Source: Paragorgia papillata (lineage: Eukaryota; Cnidaria; Anthozoa; Scleralcyonacea; Coralliidae). From it: DNA of 64,000 nt. Position numbers and translations under genes: made by a program. The stretch lies in NCBI GenBank assembly GCA_035771165.1, contig JAWNZC010000314.1, positions 7,408,501 to 7,472,500 of the forward strand, written 5' to 3'. Below, piece after piece: positions 13,130 to 45,800 of this stretch. How positions within the stretch are numbered: position 1 is the first letter of the stretch; the number at the start of each line of letters is the position of its first letter. The notes below the pieces were generated by a model. The model was not told where the DNA came from. It did not search any database and saw only the letters and a program-made list of their open reading frames with translations.

Positions 13130-13750
13130 GTCGTCGTCGTGACGTTCGCGGTGTGCGAACGTGTAGTAACGCGGCCACAACAACTATTTGACGTCACACG
13201 GTGGATCATTATCATAAATTTGTTTAGTCTTGATCCACCTTGTGACGACACAGGTATTGTTACTCATCTCAGTCCTTGCTGACATTTCGACTTAAGAAAT
13301 GCTACGGTTTGGCAAGTTTAAATATAAAAATAAAGCACTTTCTAAACACATAAAAACAAAGTGAGCATATGTAGCAATATCAGCGATTTCTATATTTTTA
13401 TATTATGAAATAAAGAAATTAGAAAAATTTTCATTTCATAAGCTCTTTAAGTTATTGTTTATAATTATTGTTTATACAAAAGTTAGAATTTGTACGGATT
13501 AAAAATCTTTATTTAAAACTACCAATAAAACAATTAAAGAAACTTACAGCGTTAAAAAATTTAATAAATAAGTTACAAAACATATTTAGGCAATTTAAAG
13601 ATACTAAAATTAATGTTTAAACAAAAGTTAGAATGTAAGGATCTGTACGGATTGAATTTCTATTAAATTAAAAATCTATTGATTAAAAGTCTATTTTAAA
13701 ACTATCAAAAAAGATTAAAGAAACAATACTTATATAAAATATTCCTCAGG
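13130..13750. other. Gene-free AT-rich stretch
   Basis: Begins with GTCGTCGTCGTGACGTTCGC, similar to the right end of the GACGACGACGG family, then plain AT-rich sequence. No coding recognised. Confidence 0.4.
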
Positions 13751-14028
13751 GACTTTACATATTTATACTAATTGGAACATTCTGAGACGATTTGTAATAT
13801 ATCTTCTCAGGCGAAAATTTCATCTTCATGGATTTTTTTGCCGTTAAAGTTGACGGAAGTGACGTCGAAAGAAGAATTTGTCTATATGAAAACCACTTTA
13901 CAGATTCCTCTTTTGACGTCACTTCCGTCAACTTTAACGGCAAAAAAATCCATGAAGATGAAATTTTCGCCTGAGAAGATATATTACAAATCTTCTCAGA
14001 ATGTTCCAAATATCCTAAATATGTAAAA
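13751..14028. mobile_element. Near-perfect palindromic foldback element
   Basis: Arms of about 110 bp share GGCGAAAATTTCATCTTCAT and GCCGTTAAAGTTGACGGAAG with their reverse complements. The two open frames across it (13772-14026 plus, 13755-14189 minus) have the same sequence because of the palindrome and are not genes. Confidence 0.8.
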
Positions 14029-14059
14029 TCCCCAACCATCATATAGGATGCTATATTTT

Positions 14060-14291
14060 TTAGGGGGCTGTTCATACGAGGTGGGCTAGCACGGTTACCA
14101 CGCTGATTTTGTGTCACGAAAACCTTTCTATGACCGTTATAAACAATTAGAGTACTCTGTTTGTTATATTTACAGAAAAACGAAGTCAATTTTGCTTTGT
14201 TGTATCATTCTGCATTTCTCAAAGTCGTAATAAGATTTTCGTGACATAAAACCAGCCCGCGGTAACCCGCCTCGTATGAACAGCACCTTAG
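14060..14291. mobile_element. Short TIR element with TTAG duplication
   Basis: TIR GGGGCTGTTCATACGAGG at left and CCTCGTATGAACAGCACC at right. TTAG at 14060-14063 and 14288-14291 looks like a 4-bp target duplication. Non-coding. Confidence 0.65.
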
Positions 14292-14349
14292 AATATTAGT
14301 ATTAATTTAAAATTATCAAAAACAAGTTAAATACACGTCATTTTTTATC

Positions 14350-15570
14350 AAAAGAATGCATATTTACAATACTTAAGTGTCTGTGAAGTGAGAATTTTCG
14401 ATAAAACAAATTTCATAAACTAAATAACCAATTCAAGTGCCAAAGTTGCCTTCCTGATGTTACAAAATAAGGAAAGACTGAGATTGAATATATAGGACAG
14501 ATGACGTATGCCGTTGAATTATTAAAATCCATTGTTGTTCTGCATATAGTTGTCCAACTGCATACGCCATCAAGCACTCTAACTGAGCGATTAATTTCTT
14601 CAAAAGTGAATAAGCCATGGCAAACTTTGGGAGTTTATAGCTCAAAGACTATTGCAGCAGATTTGCTTGAAATTTTCAGTGAATGCTCCTGTCATGCTGA
14701 TTTATTTGAAACCGCTAAAAGTACAGTCAGCCCAAATATAAAAGTTGTTAATTACTTGTTTCGTTTATTAAAGACTCAAACTTGAAAAAAGAGGACCTGT
14801 GATTTATGTTGTTATTGCTCGCGAGTTGCGACGAAAAGCGAAGAGCCGCCGAATTCGAGCTCATGCAGATGAAACTCGCCCCGCTCTCCTCATTGCCAGC
14901 CTCGCGCGACACGCTAGAAGCTGTTGAATCACAGCATGTGTTCTCATCTAGAATTCAGGATTATCCTGCATTGTGAAATGGTCTAGAATTCAGGATAATC
15001 CTGAATATTAAAGAAATTAAATCCCAACCCCTAACCCCAACCCCCACCTCTAAACCTGACCCTAAACCTAACCACAACCCCCGCCCCGGCAAGCCTAAAT
15101 CTAACCACAACCCCCGGTGGCCCTAAACCCACCGGGTTTTTTGTTATATACTTTTTAGTTTAACATCCCGCATGTGGGAGAGAGAAGTCCCCTAGGCTTC
15201 AGAATAATCCTGAATTCTAGACACTTTGACAATTCAGGATAGTCCTGAATTCTAAGTGAAAGGACATGTTGTGAATCATTATTACAAAGTCGTCGCCAGC
15301 TTCAACGCGCTTGTAGCGTGTCGCGCGAGACTGGCAATATTGAGGAGAGCGGGGCGAGTTTTCATGTCAGCTCGAATTCGACCACTTTCCGCTTTTCGTC
15401 GCCAGCTATAACAAGATAAACACAGGGTTTTTCATGTTTGAATCTTTAATAAACCATACAAGTAATTAAGAACCTTTATATTTTGGGCTGCTTATGCTAA
15501 AAGCTTAAATTTTCGCTTCATAGACACTTGAAAAGAAGTAAGAAACACGTTGAATCTTTGAAAATTTATA
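14350..15570. mobile_element. Foldback element with telomere-like loop sequence
   Basis: Arms (about 14380-15000 and 15180-15540) are inverted copies sharing AAACTCGCCCCGCTCTCCTC and its complement, plus several AGAATTCAGGATTATCCTG words. The loop (15030-15130) holds degenerate CCCTAAACC/CTAACCCC repeats resembling the metazoan CCCTAA telomere unit. A 94-aa frame (14501-14785) spans the left arm; I recognise nothing in it. The right end lies just downstream of the JNK stop codon. Confidence 0.65.
15445..15450 (-). promoter_or_regulatory. Possible JNK polyadenylation signal (ATTAAA)
   Basis: Minus-strand ATTAAA about 160 bases past the JNK stop codon, inside the adjoining foldback element. 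No AATAAA is closer. Weak evidence. Confidence 0.3.
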
Positions 15571-15610
15571 AACTCAATCATCATTGTACGGGTTAGAGAT
15601 GCTCATGATA

Positions 15611-36544
<20,934 letters not shown>

Positions 36545-36760
36545 ACTGTTATCCCTAGAGGTCCAGTAAGGACCATCCCTCATTGATCCATTGTTACTAC
36601 AAGAGGAAACCAGAGTACCCGGAGGAAGCCTGTGGTGTTTGGTAGAGTCTGGAAGCACTCTTCTCACATGCGGCGAAGGTGAAATTTTCAATCAGATAAC
36701 TGCTGAGAGCAGGAATAGAACTCGGCTCGCAGAGGTGAAAGGCACGTGCACTTTTGCTGT
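36545..36760 (-). mobile_element. SINE with tRNA-like box B
   Basis: Minus strand reads GTGCCTTTCACCTCTGCGAG, then CCGAGTTCTATTCCTGCTCT (box B position), then TGAAAATTTCACCTTCGCCG and CCGGGTACTCTGGTTTCCTC. A relative lies at 22380-22600. Confidence 0.6.
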
Positions 36761-38080
36761 ACGAAGAAATACACCAATATCCTTTATCCCAAAGTATTTA
36801 TTTCTAAACACAAACCTAAGTTAATACACACAGTACTAAAATATAAACATGTTCGAATGTTTACACGAGGAGCCATAGTGGAAAGTTGGCCACTTTAGCG
36901 GAAGTTCTCCTGCGGAAGGCTACTTTGCAAAATGCTCCAATGCGGTAGAATGGTGCGGTAGACAGCTTGAAAAATCAGCAATGCGGCAGGATATCGCGGT
37001 AGAAAGAGCAATGCGGCAGGATATTGTCATATTGTGGGAGAAAGCTAGCGCCTAGCGCCAATATTTATAGATCCGTTGTTTCATTTTCAGAAAAACGGCC
37101 TTGTTAACTTGTTTACATTTATATTACAATTAGCAAACCTTCGGCGCTTCCTGCACCGCTGCATGAGTTCATATAAGACCATAGATTCTAGCTATTTGTG
37201 AAAATCTATGCAATTATGCACTGCCATTGTCATGTAGTCTTGCTAGAGTACGCACAGGCTACGCGAAGCTTTCAGAAATCAGTAGCCCAAGTGAACGCCT
37301 TGAGCAGGCGTGGTTCTCTGATGAAAATATTGTTAGCAATGTTTTTGCATAATCCTAAAGATGTTAAGGTAGTTGGTAATCGTGCAAAGTTTCATTTCGA
37401 AATTCGTTAAAGAAAAGGTGATATTTTACGTGTGAAGTTTGTATTTTGGAGCGCCGCAATTAAATTACCCTTTTGTTGACAACAATGATCGTTTGTTTTT
37501 GTTGAGTCTATGACGTCATAAGTTCTCCTCAACTCATTCCAGGACGTTTTTTTAACATATAAGCTGGGGGGGGCAAATGCCCCCCAGTCGCCCCTTGTAC
37601 CCCCCCCACCCACCCCCCACACGAATCAATTTTTGCTCCCCCCCAGGAAAAGTCACTTTTTCTTAAATTTAATACAAACAAATAAGCAAGGAATAAAAAA
37701 TAAACAAAAATAAACAAAATAAACTGTTTTCTATTAGGATATCTAAGTAGTGAAGTTGAAAATATTTTATTTTTTACTCTTTAAAACATTTTCTATATTA
37801 TATATTGGAAGTATAAAGTCGTAAAGTCTATGGAGATTGCTTTCTAACAGTGTTGCGAGGGTACGCGATTTAAGGCATTAATTTAAGGGTTTTTAAATGT
37901 TTTCCCCAATATATATATATATATATATACAATACCCTGGTTGCTATGCGTGTTTTCATTGGTTGTTGGCCATGATCTATTAGAGGACAGACACATGGTC
38001 ACATCAGATCACGTCAGCTGACTTGCTTTTTTCCTTCTTCATGCCCCAAAATCTGGCAAGAGTTTCGACAAAAAACTTTT
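36761..38080. other. Intergenic stretch between JNK and DCTN4
   Basis: Holds GCGGTAG/GCGGCAGG short repeats (36900-37030) and C/G runs around 37565-37650 that form an inverted pair (GGGGGGGCAAATGCCCCCC). No gene recognised. Confidence 0.45.
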
Positions 38081-38084
38081 AAAT

Positions 38085-38290
38085 TTTTATTGTATAAAAC
38101 AAATAGAGTCCATTTTTTTGTTGTCTGTTCAGTTATAGATGCACAGAGGACGTCACAACGTGGTAAGAACATCAGTGACCCACTCGACTGCGTCTCGTGG
38201 GCCACTTTTTTGTTCTTACCACGTTGTGACGTCATCTGTGCATCTATAACTGAACAGACAACGGCAAAATGGAATCTATTTGTTAAATAT
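38085..38290. mobile_element. Palindromic foldback element
   Basis: AACTGAACAGACAAC and TTCTTACCACGTTGTGACGT pair with left-arm copies. The 97- and 82-codon frames on opposite strands are the same palindrome read twice. Confidence 0.8.
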
Positions 38291-38306
38291 ATGCCAATAT
38301 TTAGCA

Positions 38307-38412
38307 TTTATAGACCTTTCGCTCGGGGAATTCGATGAAATATTACCCCTCGGGATACATCATCCCTCGGGGTAATATTTCATCGAATTCCCTGAGCGAA
38401 AGGTCTATAAAT
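38307..38412. repeat. Near-perfect 106-bp hairpin
   Basis: TTTATAGACCTTTCGCTCGG at left and its exact complement at right; GGTAATATTTCATCGAATTC on the 3' arm pairs with the 5' arm. The loop is only about 15 bases. Confidence 0.88.
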
Positions 38413-39325
38413 TATATATTATACCGAAACATATTAATCTTTCCAATGCTTTTCCTGAAATAATGTTAATAAAGTTCGCTTAGCTTAACTCTTGTCCGCT
38501 TTTCATTGTCTGTTTCCATTCTTTTGTCGTCTCAAGGCTTCTGGATGCATTGTTTGTTGCTCTCTTTGTATTCCCTGAATCCTTATTTTCTTGTAACCTA
38601 ACAATCTTCTTGTCAACATCTGAATGTTCAGGCGAAACGTTTTCTTGTCTCGCCAAACTCCGCCATTGTTGACAGCTTTGTGAATCGTGGTACACGAAGC
38701 ATATTCTCCGCTGCAGCGGGGAATAATAGTCGTGTTCCCCGCTGCAGCGGGGAATATTACTTTTGAGGGGTAATTCGATGATTAATTGACTGGTCACATG
38801 GTACAAATCAAGCTTTCTGACTGGACAATTTACAGTTGAGGTATAATATATATATATATATAAACGAAAAAGCCTGCCTCAGAAACAGTTAACAAATATT
38901 TTGGCCACGAAGGTCCCTTTTAGGAAAATGCTGCCCCCCCCCCGGAAAAATCCTTAAAAAGGCCCTGACTCATTCTTCTCAAACATGGCCAATTTAATGG
39001 CAGCGCTCCAAAATACAAATTTGCACGTAAACAACAACTTTGTTTTTGAGAATTTCAAAATGAAACTGCACAATTATCAAGTACCATAATATCTTTAAGA
39101 TTATGCAGAAACATTACCAACAATATTTTCATCAGAGAACAACTTTAAATACACAACTTCATGTTTCACTTGAATCGCGCACTTTTGTAAACGACCAGAG
39201 ATGAACAAATTATATATTTAAATAAGCAATAACAACAATTATTAGAGACAACTTTTTTATAGAGACAACTTGTTTCACTAGTTTATACGTTCTGTTCGTT
39301 GATCTGAAGATAGTTTTTCCAACTT
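38413..39325. other. Intergenic, no gene recognised
   Basis: CCCCGCTGCAGCGGGGAAT occurs as a self-complementary word near 38735. The minus frame 38480-38806 has no known motif. Confidence 0.4.
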
Positions 39326-39397
39326 GACCTGTTATTTCAGTTTGTAGTAAACCGGACTAGTAAACCGAAGGTCGCGGGTTTGAATCCCAGCCGGGTC
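39326..39397 (+). tRNA. tRNA-Thr(AGT)-like sequence, probably a SINE head or pseudogene
   Basis: GACCTGT...CCGGGTC form an imperfect acceptor stem. The anticodon arm CGGACTAGTAAACCG has loop CTAGTAA (anticodon AGT), and GCGGGTTTGAATCCCAG is a good T arm with box B. The D arm is weak (TTTCAGTTTGTAGTAAAC). The sequence continues as AGAGTTTTCTCTATTGTCC, as in a SINE body, and is interrupted at 39449 by a transposon. Confidence 0.45.
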
Positions 39398-39439
39398 AAG
39401 TAGAGTTTTCTCTATTGTCCGGCATGGTTCGTCACTCGG

Positions 39440-39659
39440 AGTAACACCCAATCTCGTTGCCAGAGCCCACGTTCCCCTTACCCAGCGGGCGGGAAACGAG
39501 AGGCTCTGGGATAATTCGTTCACGCCATCACAGGATTCTTGTTATCCGGAAGAAGAGTTCACTGTGTTCATCAGCCAATGAAATATCGATGTGAAACGGA
39601 TTATCCCAGAGTCTCCCGGGTGGGGAATGTGGGCTCTGGGAACGAGATTGAGTAATATC
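39440..39659. mobile_element. MULE-like miniature element (202 bp)
   Basis: Body 39449-39650, CAATCTCGTTGCCAGAGCCC at left and GGGCTCTGGGAACGAGATTG at right. Flanks AGTAACACC and AGTAATATC match 7 of 9 bases, consistent with an old 9-bp duplication. Same TIR family as 18915-19746. Confidence 0.75.
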
Positions 39660-39726
39660 TTATTATTATTCTCCACCCGAGTTCACTGTCCCACAATTAT
39701 CATTCGAAAAAGTATGTACTGTTTCC

Positions 39727-39732
39727 TTTAAT
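39727..39732 (-). promoter_or_regulatory. Possible DCTN4 polyadenylation signal (ATTAAA)
   Basis: Minus-strand ATTAAA about 100 bases downstream of the DCTN4 stop codon. Position is plausible; no experimental support. Confidence 0.4.
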
Positions 39733-39829
39733 TAAATTAAAAAGAGAAGATCTATGTAACTCCTAAGTTCAAGCTAGATTAGTTGTTTCACAACGTCTAT
39801 AATTTAAGACAACTTATCAGTTCGTTCCT

Positions 39830-42800
39830 TCATTCATGAGAAGTGGCTACCTTGCCAAGGTTAAACCGCACAAGTTGCTCTAACTGCACCAACTTCGCTT
39901 CTTGAGGTTCATCAAGGATTTCTTTGATTCCCGCTTTAGAAATAGTCGACGGCACTGTCTTGAAGTCGTATTTGAGAATTAATGAGAACTTGAAAAAGTT
40001 TAAAAGAAAATATATTGATAAATAAGCGCAATGTTTCGCATATTGCTTTGTCAAGCTCATGAGGTAATGTAAACAGGATGTTACTATAGAACAAAACAGA
40101 ACGGAGTGGAGTAAAGTGGAGTGGAGTGGAACGAAAAAAAGTGGAGTAGAGTGGAGAGGAGAGGAAAGGAAAGAAGAAAAGTGGAGTGGAGTGTATAGAG
40201 GGGAAGCGGAGAAAAGTGGAGTGGAAAAGAGTAAAGTGGAAAAAGTGTAGTGAAGTAAAGTGAAGTGAAATGAAGTAAAGTAAAATACATGTAGAGTGAA
40301 GAGAAGTAGAGTGGCGTGAAGTGGAGTGGGATGGAAAGTTGGCAGTTTAGTACAACTTACCTGTACATCCCCAGAAGGCTTTGAGGGCGTTACATCAATA
40401 TAGAACCATAGTTTATTGGATTGGCGAGATGCTACAATGCTAAAAACCAAAACAATTAAATCAAAATGCAATCAACACTGAATGATGTCACCAATAAAAC
40501 TATAACAACGCCTCCCCCATAAAAAAAAAAGGTCCTAAATCAGCTGCCTCGTCCCCAGTCGCTTTTCAAGAATCCCATCAACCATTGCGTGCGCTCTACG
40601 CTGGCTTCACACACGCGAACGAGCTTGGCTCAACAGAGAAACTTATAACTTAAACAAATACTTTTCTAAGTGATAGTTAAAATATGAGCGGCCGATCTTT
40701 ATGGGATCATAAAGATCGGACGCGAATCTTTATTAACTTACTTATCAAATTCTAAGTGTAAATGATGAACACTTTGTTTAAGAGTCATAGGAAAGGTGAG
40801 ATAAGATCATTTACAGTCAGAAAAAGCTCAATTTGAGGCACTAGTGCCTATTAACTTTGATAAAACCTTGATGTTTTATTAATCAAAGATGCTGATTAAA
40901 CATTAATTTCTTTTGAATTTTCTTCATGAATTATTAATGAATTTGATAAAAATTATAAGAAGAGCCTGTGGATGAGGCAGCTAAATCAGCCATTGAAACG
41001 TCTGCATCTTATTAATTCAAAATTAAATATCTTACTTTGGATCGTCGAGTTTTGCCACGGCTAGTTCATTCTCATCAAATTCCGCAGCGTCGTCTTTCGC
41101 AGCCAAGAGCAATGGAGATGCTGGCAGAATTAACTTGCAGTAAAAGAAAAGTAAATAACGGAAAATATGTTAGAATATACAATTGAACGAGCAATATTAG
41201 CATCAAAAACCCTATAAAAATAAAGAATATTTAATTAGTTAAAAAAATTAGTTATTTAGTTATTAACTAGTTAATTAGTCAGTTAGGTAATTAGTTAAGA
41301 AGCTCAGACTGATCTAGTACCTCAGCTGTATCCTGCAATAGTTTATTATCAGCGCTATTATCTACAGGAATCTTCAGTTGCTTGGCAGCCATTGCTTTCT
41401 CTAACATTTCTTCTCCACTTCGTTGTCCTTGTCCTTCCTTTTTAATTTCTTTCTGTTCTTCTATAACTCTTTCATCTAACTGTTCTTTCTCGTTGTCCTT
41501 GTTGCTGCGGTCCGATGGTTCCGTTTTCGCTTTTATACTGTCCAGTTCTTCACCTAGTTCAGTTTCTTCAGCTCCATCAGTGGACACACGCGCCATTTTT
41601 AGAGTCACGCTTACTACATGGTCTGAAGGATTTTTCAACGAAACAGTGACTCGAGATTTCTGAAAATTCAAACAAAAAATATTGAATTAGATAATTTAGC
41701 AAATTAATTCATTAAAATTAACAATAATTCATGAGCTAATTAGCCAATCAGAGAAAAATATTTGGTCATGTGTATGAGATTTGAAACCAGGTAAATGTCG
41801 CGCAAACTGAATTCATAATTAAGAAATCAGATAATAAACGGCACAAACAAAGAATCGTTTATTACCACATTTCTTAATTAAGTGAAACCTAATCGGCTAA
41901 CCTAATATGCACCAATATCACCAAGTCCCTCTACGTATAATAGACGGTTGAGAAGCTATTTCATAAACTCGTGTATCGTGTTTTACCAGGGGTTACTCGA
42001 GTTAACACTCGAGAACAACAAAAATCACTCGGCCTATTACCTCGTAATTTTCAATGTTCTCTCGTGTTTGTAAAACATTCGAAAACAATAAAAATCACTC
42101 GGCTTGCAACCTCGTGATTTTCATTATTCTCATGCTTTACAAACACTCGAGAACAATGAAAATTACTCAGTTAACGGCCTCGTGATTTTTATTGTCCTCT
42201 CGTGTGTGTAACCCCTGATAAAACACTCCCACTCGTTTATGAAATATTACTTATTATTCTCAAACTCATTAATAATTCATGAGGAAAACATTATGAAAAT
42301 CAGTTACTGAGACGTTGTGAAATGTGGTAACAAACGCACATAAATTAAGACAAGTTTTACCTCAAATTTCTCTTTAAATACCGATTTGTTTGAGAAGCTA
42401 TACCATACACTCGAAAGCCGTTTATTATCTGATTTAAAAACACCTCGAAGTGAGTTAAAAAAAATCGGCTATCGCCTCGTTTCTCAACACACTTCGCTGT
42501 GTTTTCAAATCAGATAATAAACGGCTTCTCGTGTATGATATATTAAATACAAAATTCATCAATAATTCATGAGGGAAAACACAAAGGAAATCAGTACCAT
42601 GTCAGTGGTTTTATATCTGATAAAACAATCCTCCTGATTTACATAAACTTTAGCTTTGATTTTCTCGGCTTAGACAACGTTGTTTATAAAAATTAACGAA
42701 TTTACCAAGGGTCGCTTTTATCGTCTCGTGTTTTAAATGTGATAAGACAATGCCGCTCAGTTTGAAATTTTACTTAATATATATATACACGTTACATGTT

Positions 42801-45800
42801 ACATACAAGTTAATATCTAAAAACTCGTTAACACTGAGCTGAAAATCGTACCTTTCCAAAACGAAGTTCCGGTACTTGCGATACTTGTAACTGAGGAATG
42901 TAATTACTAGAAAAAGCAAACAGATTTCTATAACCATAGGCGTACCAGCCCCCCCCCCCCCCCCCCCGCCAAACGTTTTAAAAATGAAAATTTCGGGCAC
43001 TTTTTTAAAGAAATTTCGGGAAAATTCGGGTAATATTGCTGTTAAATATTGATGAAAAATTATATTTTGAAGAAACTCGTAGGTTGAATATGATCTAATA
43101 ATCGACAGTCGACTCTTAATGTTTCGCCCCCCCCCCCCCCCCCCAAACGGAACTGATCAGGTACGCCTATGTCTATAACTCGGTGAAATACGATTTTTGG
43201 GTTGTTTTTCTATTTCTTAAACAAGAGATACACCGTGAGTTTGAATCGTCAGCTTACATGGCAAATAACTGGATCTTGTATTTTGTAGAACTTGGATTAA
43301 ACTCCGGTTTGCAAAGATTGTGTTCACATTGCTAAAACACAACAGAAAGAAATTAAAATATATAATTAATTAATTAATAAATAAATAATTATATATTTTA
43401 GATCAAGAAAGAAACGGACATAATGAAAGAAAGATTAGACAGAAATATAATTACCCTGCATCGTTGAGAACGTTTGGCTATTAGATGTTTATGTCTCGGA
43501 TGAAAATCACTAAAATATGAAAAGTAATGGTGTGAGCAAAGTTAAAAAGTAGCACTGCGCTACACAGTACACTACACTGCACTACGCTAGATACTGCACT
43601 ATACATTCTGCTGCGCTATATACACGCTGCGCTATACATACTGCGCTACACTGTACTGCGCTGCGCTAGATACTGCGTTACATTATATACATACTGCGCT
43701 GCGCTAGGTACTGCGCTACACTATACTGTACTGCGCTAGATACTGCGCTACACTGTACTGCGCTGCGCTAGGTACTGCGCTACACTATACTGCGCTGCGC
43801 TAGATACTACGCTACACTATACTGCGCTGCACTAGATACTGCGCTACACTATACTGCGCTGCGCTAGATACTGCGCTACACTGTACTGCGCTGCGCTAGA
43901 TACTGCGCTACACTGTACTGCGCTGCGCTAGATACTGCGCTACACTGTACGGCGCTGCGCTAGATACTGCGCTACACTATACTGCGCTGCGCTAGATACT
44001 GCGCTACACTGTACTGCGCTGCACTAGATACTGCGCTACACTATACTGCGCTGCGCTAGATACTGCGCTGCGCTAGATACTGCGCTGCGCTAGATACTGC
44101 GCTACACTGTACTGTACTGCGCTGCGCTAGATACTGCGCTGTACTGCGCTGCGCTAGATACTGCGCTACACTATACTGCGCTGCGCTAGATACTGCGCTA
44201 CCTACATTACTGCGCTACACTAGATACTGCGCTACACTATACTGCGCTGCACTAGATACTGCGCTACACTATACTGCGCTGCGCTAGATACTGCGCTACA
44301 CTGTACTGCGCTGCACTAGATACTGCGCTACACTATACTGCGCTGCACTAGATACTGCGCTACACTATACTGCGCTGCGCGAGATACTGCGCTACACTAT
44401 ACTGCGCTGCGCTAGATACTGCGCTACACTATACTGCGCTGCGCTAGATACTGCGCTACACTATACTGCGCTGCGCTAGATACTGCGCTACACTATATAC
44501 TGCGCTGCACTAGATACTGCGCTACATTACTGCGCCACACTACGCTACATTGTGTGCAGCGCACACTTCGCTGCGCTAAATACTGCGCTGCGCTAGATAC
44601 TGCGCTACACTATATACATACTCATACTCGTACTCGTACTCGTACTCGTACTCATACTCATACTGCGCTGTGCTAGATACTACGCTACACTACGATATAT
44701 ACAGCGCTAAACTGTACAGCGCCACACTGCTGCGCGCTATACCAATTGCTTTGCGCTGTACTGCGCCACAATGTACTTATTACACTGCGCTGTACTACGC
44801 CGCACTGCTCTAGATACTGCGGTGTGCACTACGACTCTATACCATGTCTGTGAATGTTGAAAGTCAGGTTGGGCCAACATTTGAGAAATTGAAGCAGCCT
44901 CGTCCAGTTGTACAACTTCAGTGTAAAGAGACTGGCGAGGTGGCTGCTCTGTCGCTACAGCTGATTCAGAAAAATATATTTCCTCATCAGAATCATTTCT
45001 ATAGTAAAAAGGCAATAAATCAAAACACGTAATATTAATATAACTGGTAAATGCTCAGATTTCATGAACATACAAATTACAAAATGTATAAAACGACAGT
45101 AACAAACTATAGAACACACATACCCTCTACTAATTGACAGACTTTTCAGCAAAGAAAGACTGCTTCTCTTTTTTAAAAGTCCTAAGTTGCCAGTTTTACT
45201 CTACAATGAAAATTGAAAGAGCAACAATGTAAAGAATACATATCAAGCAATGTTCAAAGTGTAACTAATTCAAAAATATTGATAAAAACAAACCTTCATG
45301 CTGAAACTTGATGGAGACTAAGATTGGTTTGAAAATAAAAAAGAAGAGCATTAAATATTATTATTATATGGCACGGATTACTTCCAGTAAAATCACGCGC
45401 TGTGATTGGTTGCTGACGGGGCGAGATTTCGCCGTAATGCCCACGGGCATTATGAAAATTGTTAATGCCCTACGATTGGAAACAAACAAAAAATCCTAAT
45501 AAGAAACTTTTATTGCCGAAATACGGCGAAAATAGATGACGATGAACATTATAAAAGTAAATTCTAGTATCCAGACGAGAAAGAAACAGAAGAAAATAAC
45601 GCTAGTTCGGTGTTTTGACGAAGTTAAAGGAAGCGAAGACCAAGAAATACAAGATTGATTTTGAAATAAAAAGTGCCATATAATAAACTACTTAATAACC
45701 TCGACCGTTCGGTCTTTACGGTAAAATATTAAACCACGGTCTTGAGCGTATTAACCTCGCTATCGCTCGGTGAATACAGCAAGCCCACGGTTTAATATTT

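Noticed and set aside
13755..14189. 144- and 84-codon frames on opposite strands
   Set aside because: Identical peptide stretches arise because the DNA is a palindrome.
15030..15130. A true interstitial telomere
   Set aside because: The CCCTAA-like words are degenerate and confined to the loop of a foldback element.
41291..41320. In-frame continuation of DCTN4 exon 11 to a stop (VLDQSELLN)
   Set aside because: A GT donor at 41320-41319 and phase-matched conserved exons downstream (41133 to 39830) show this is intron read-through.
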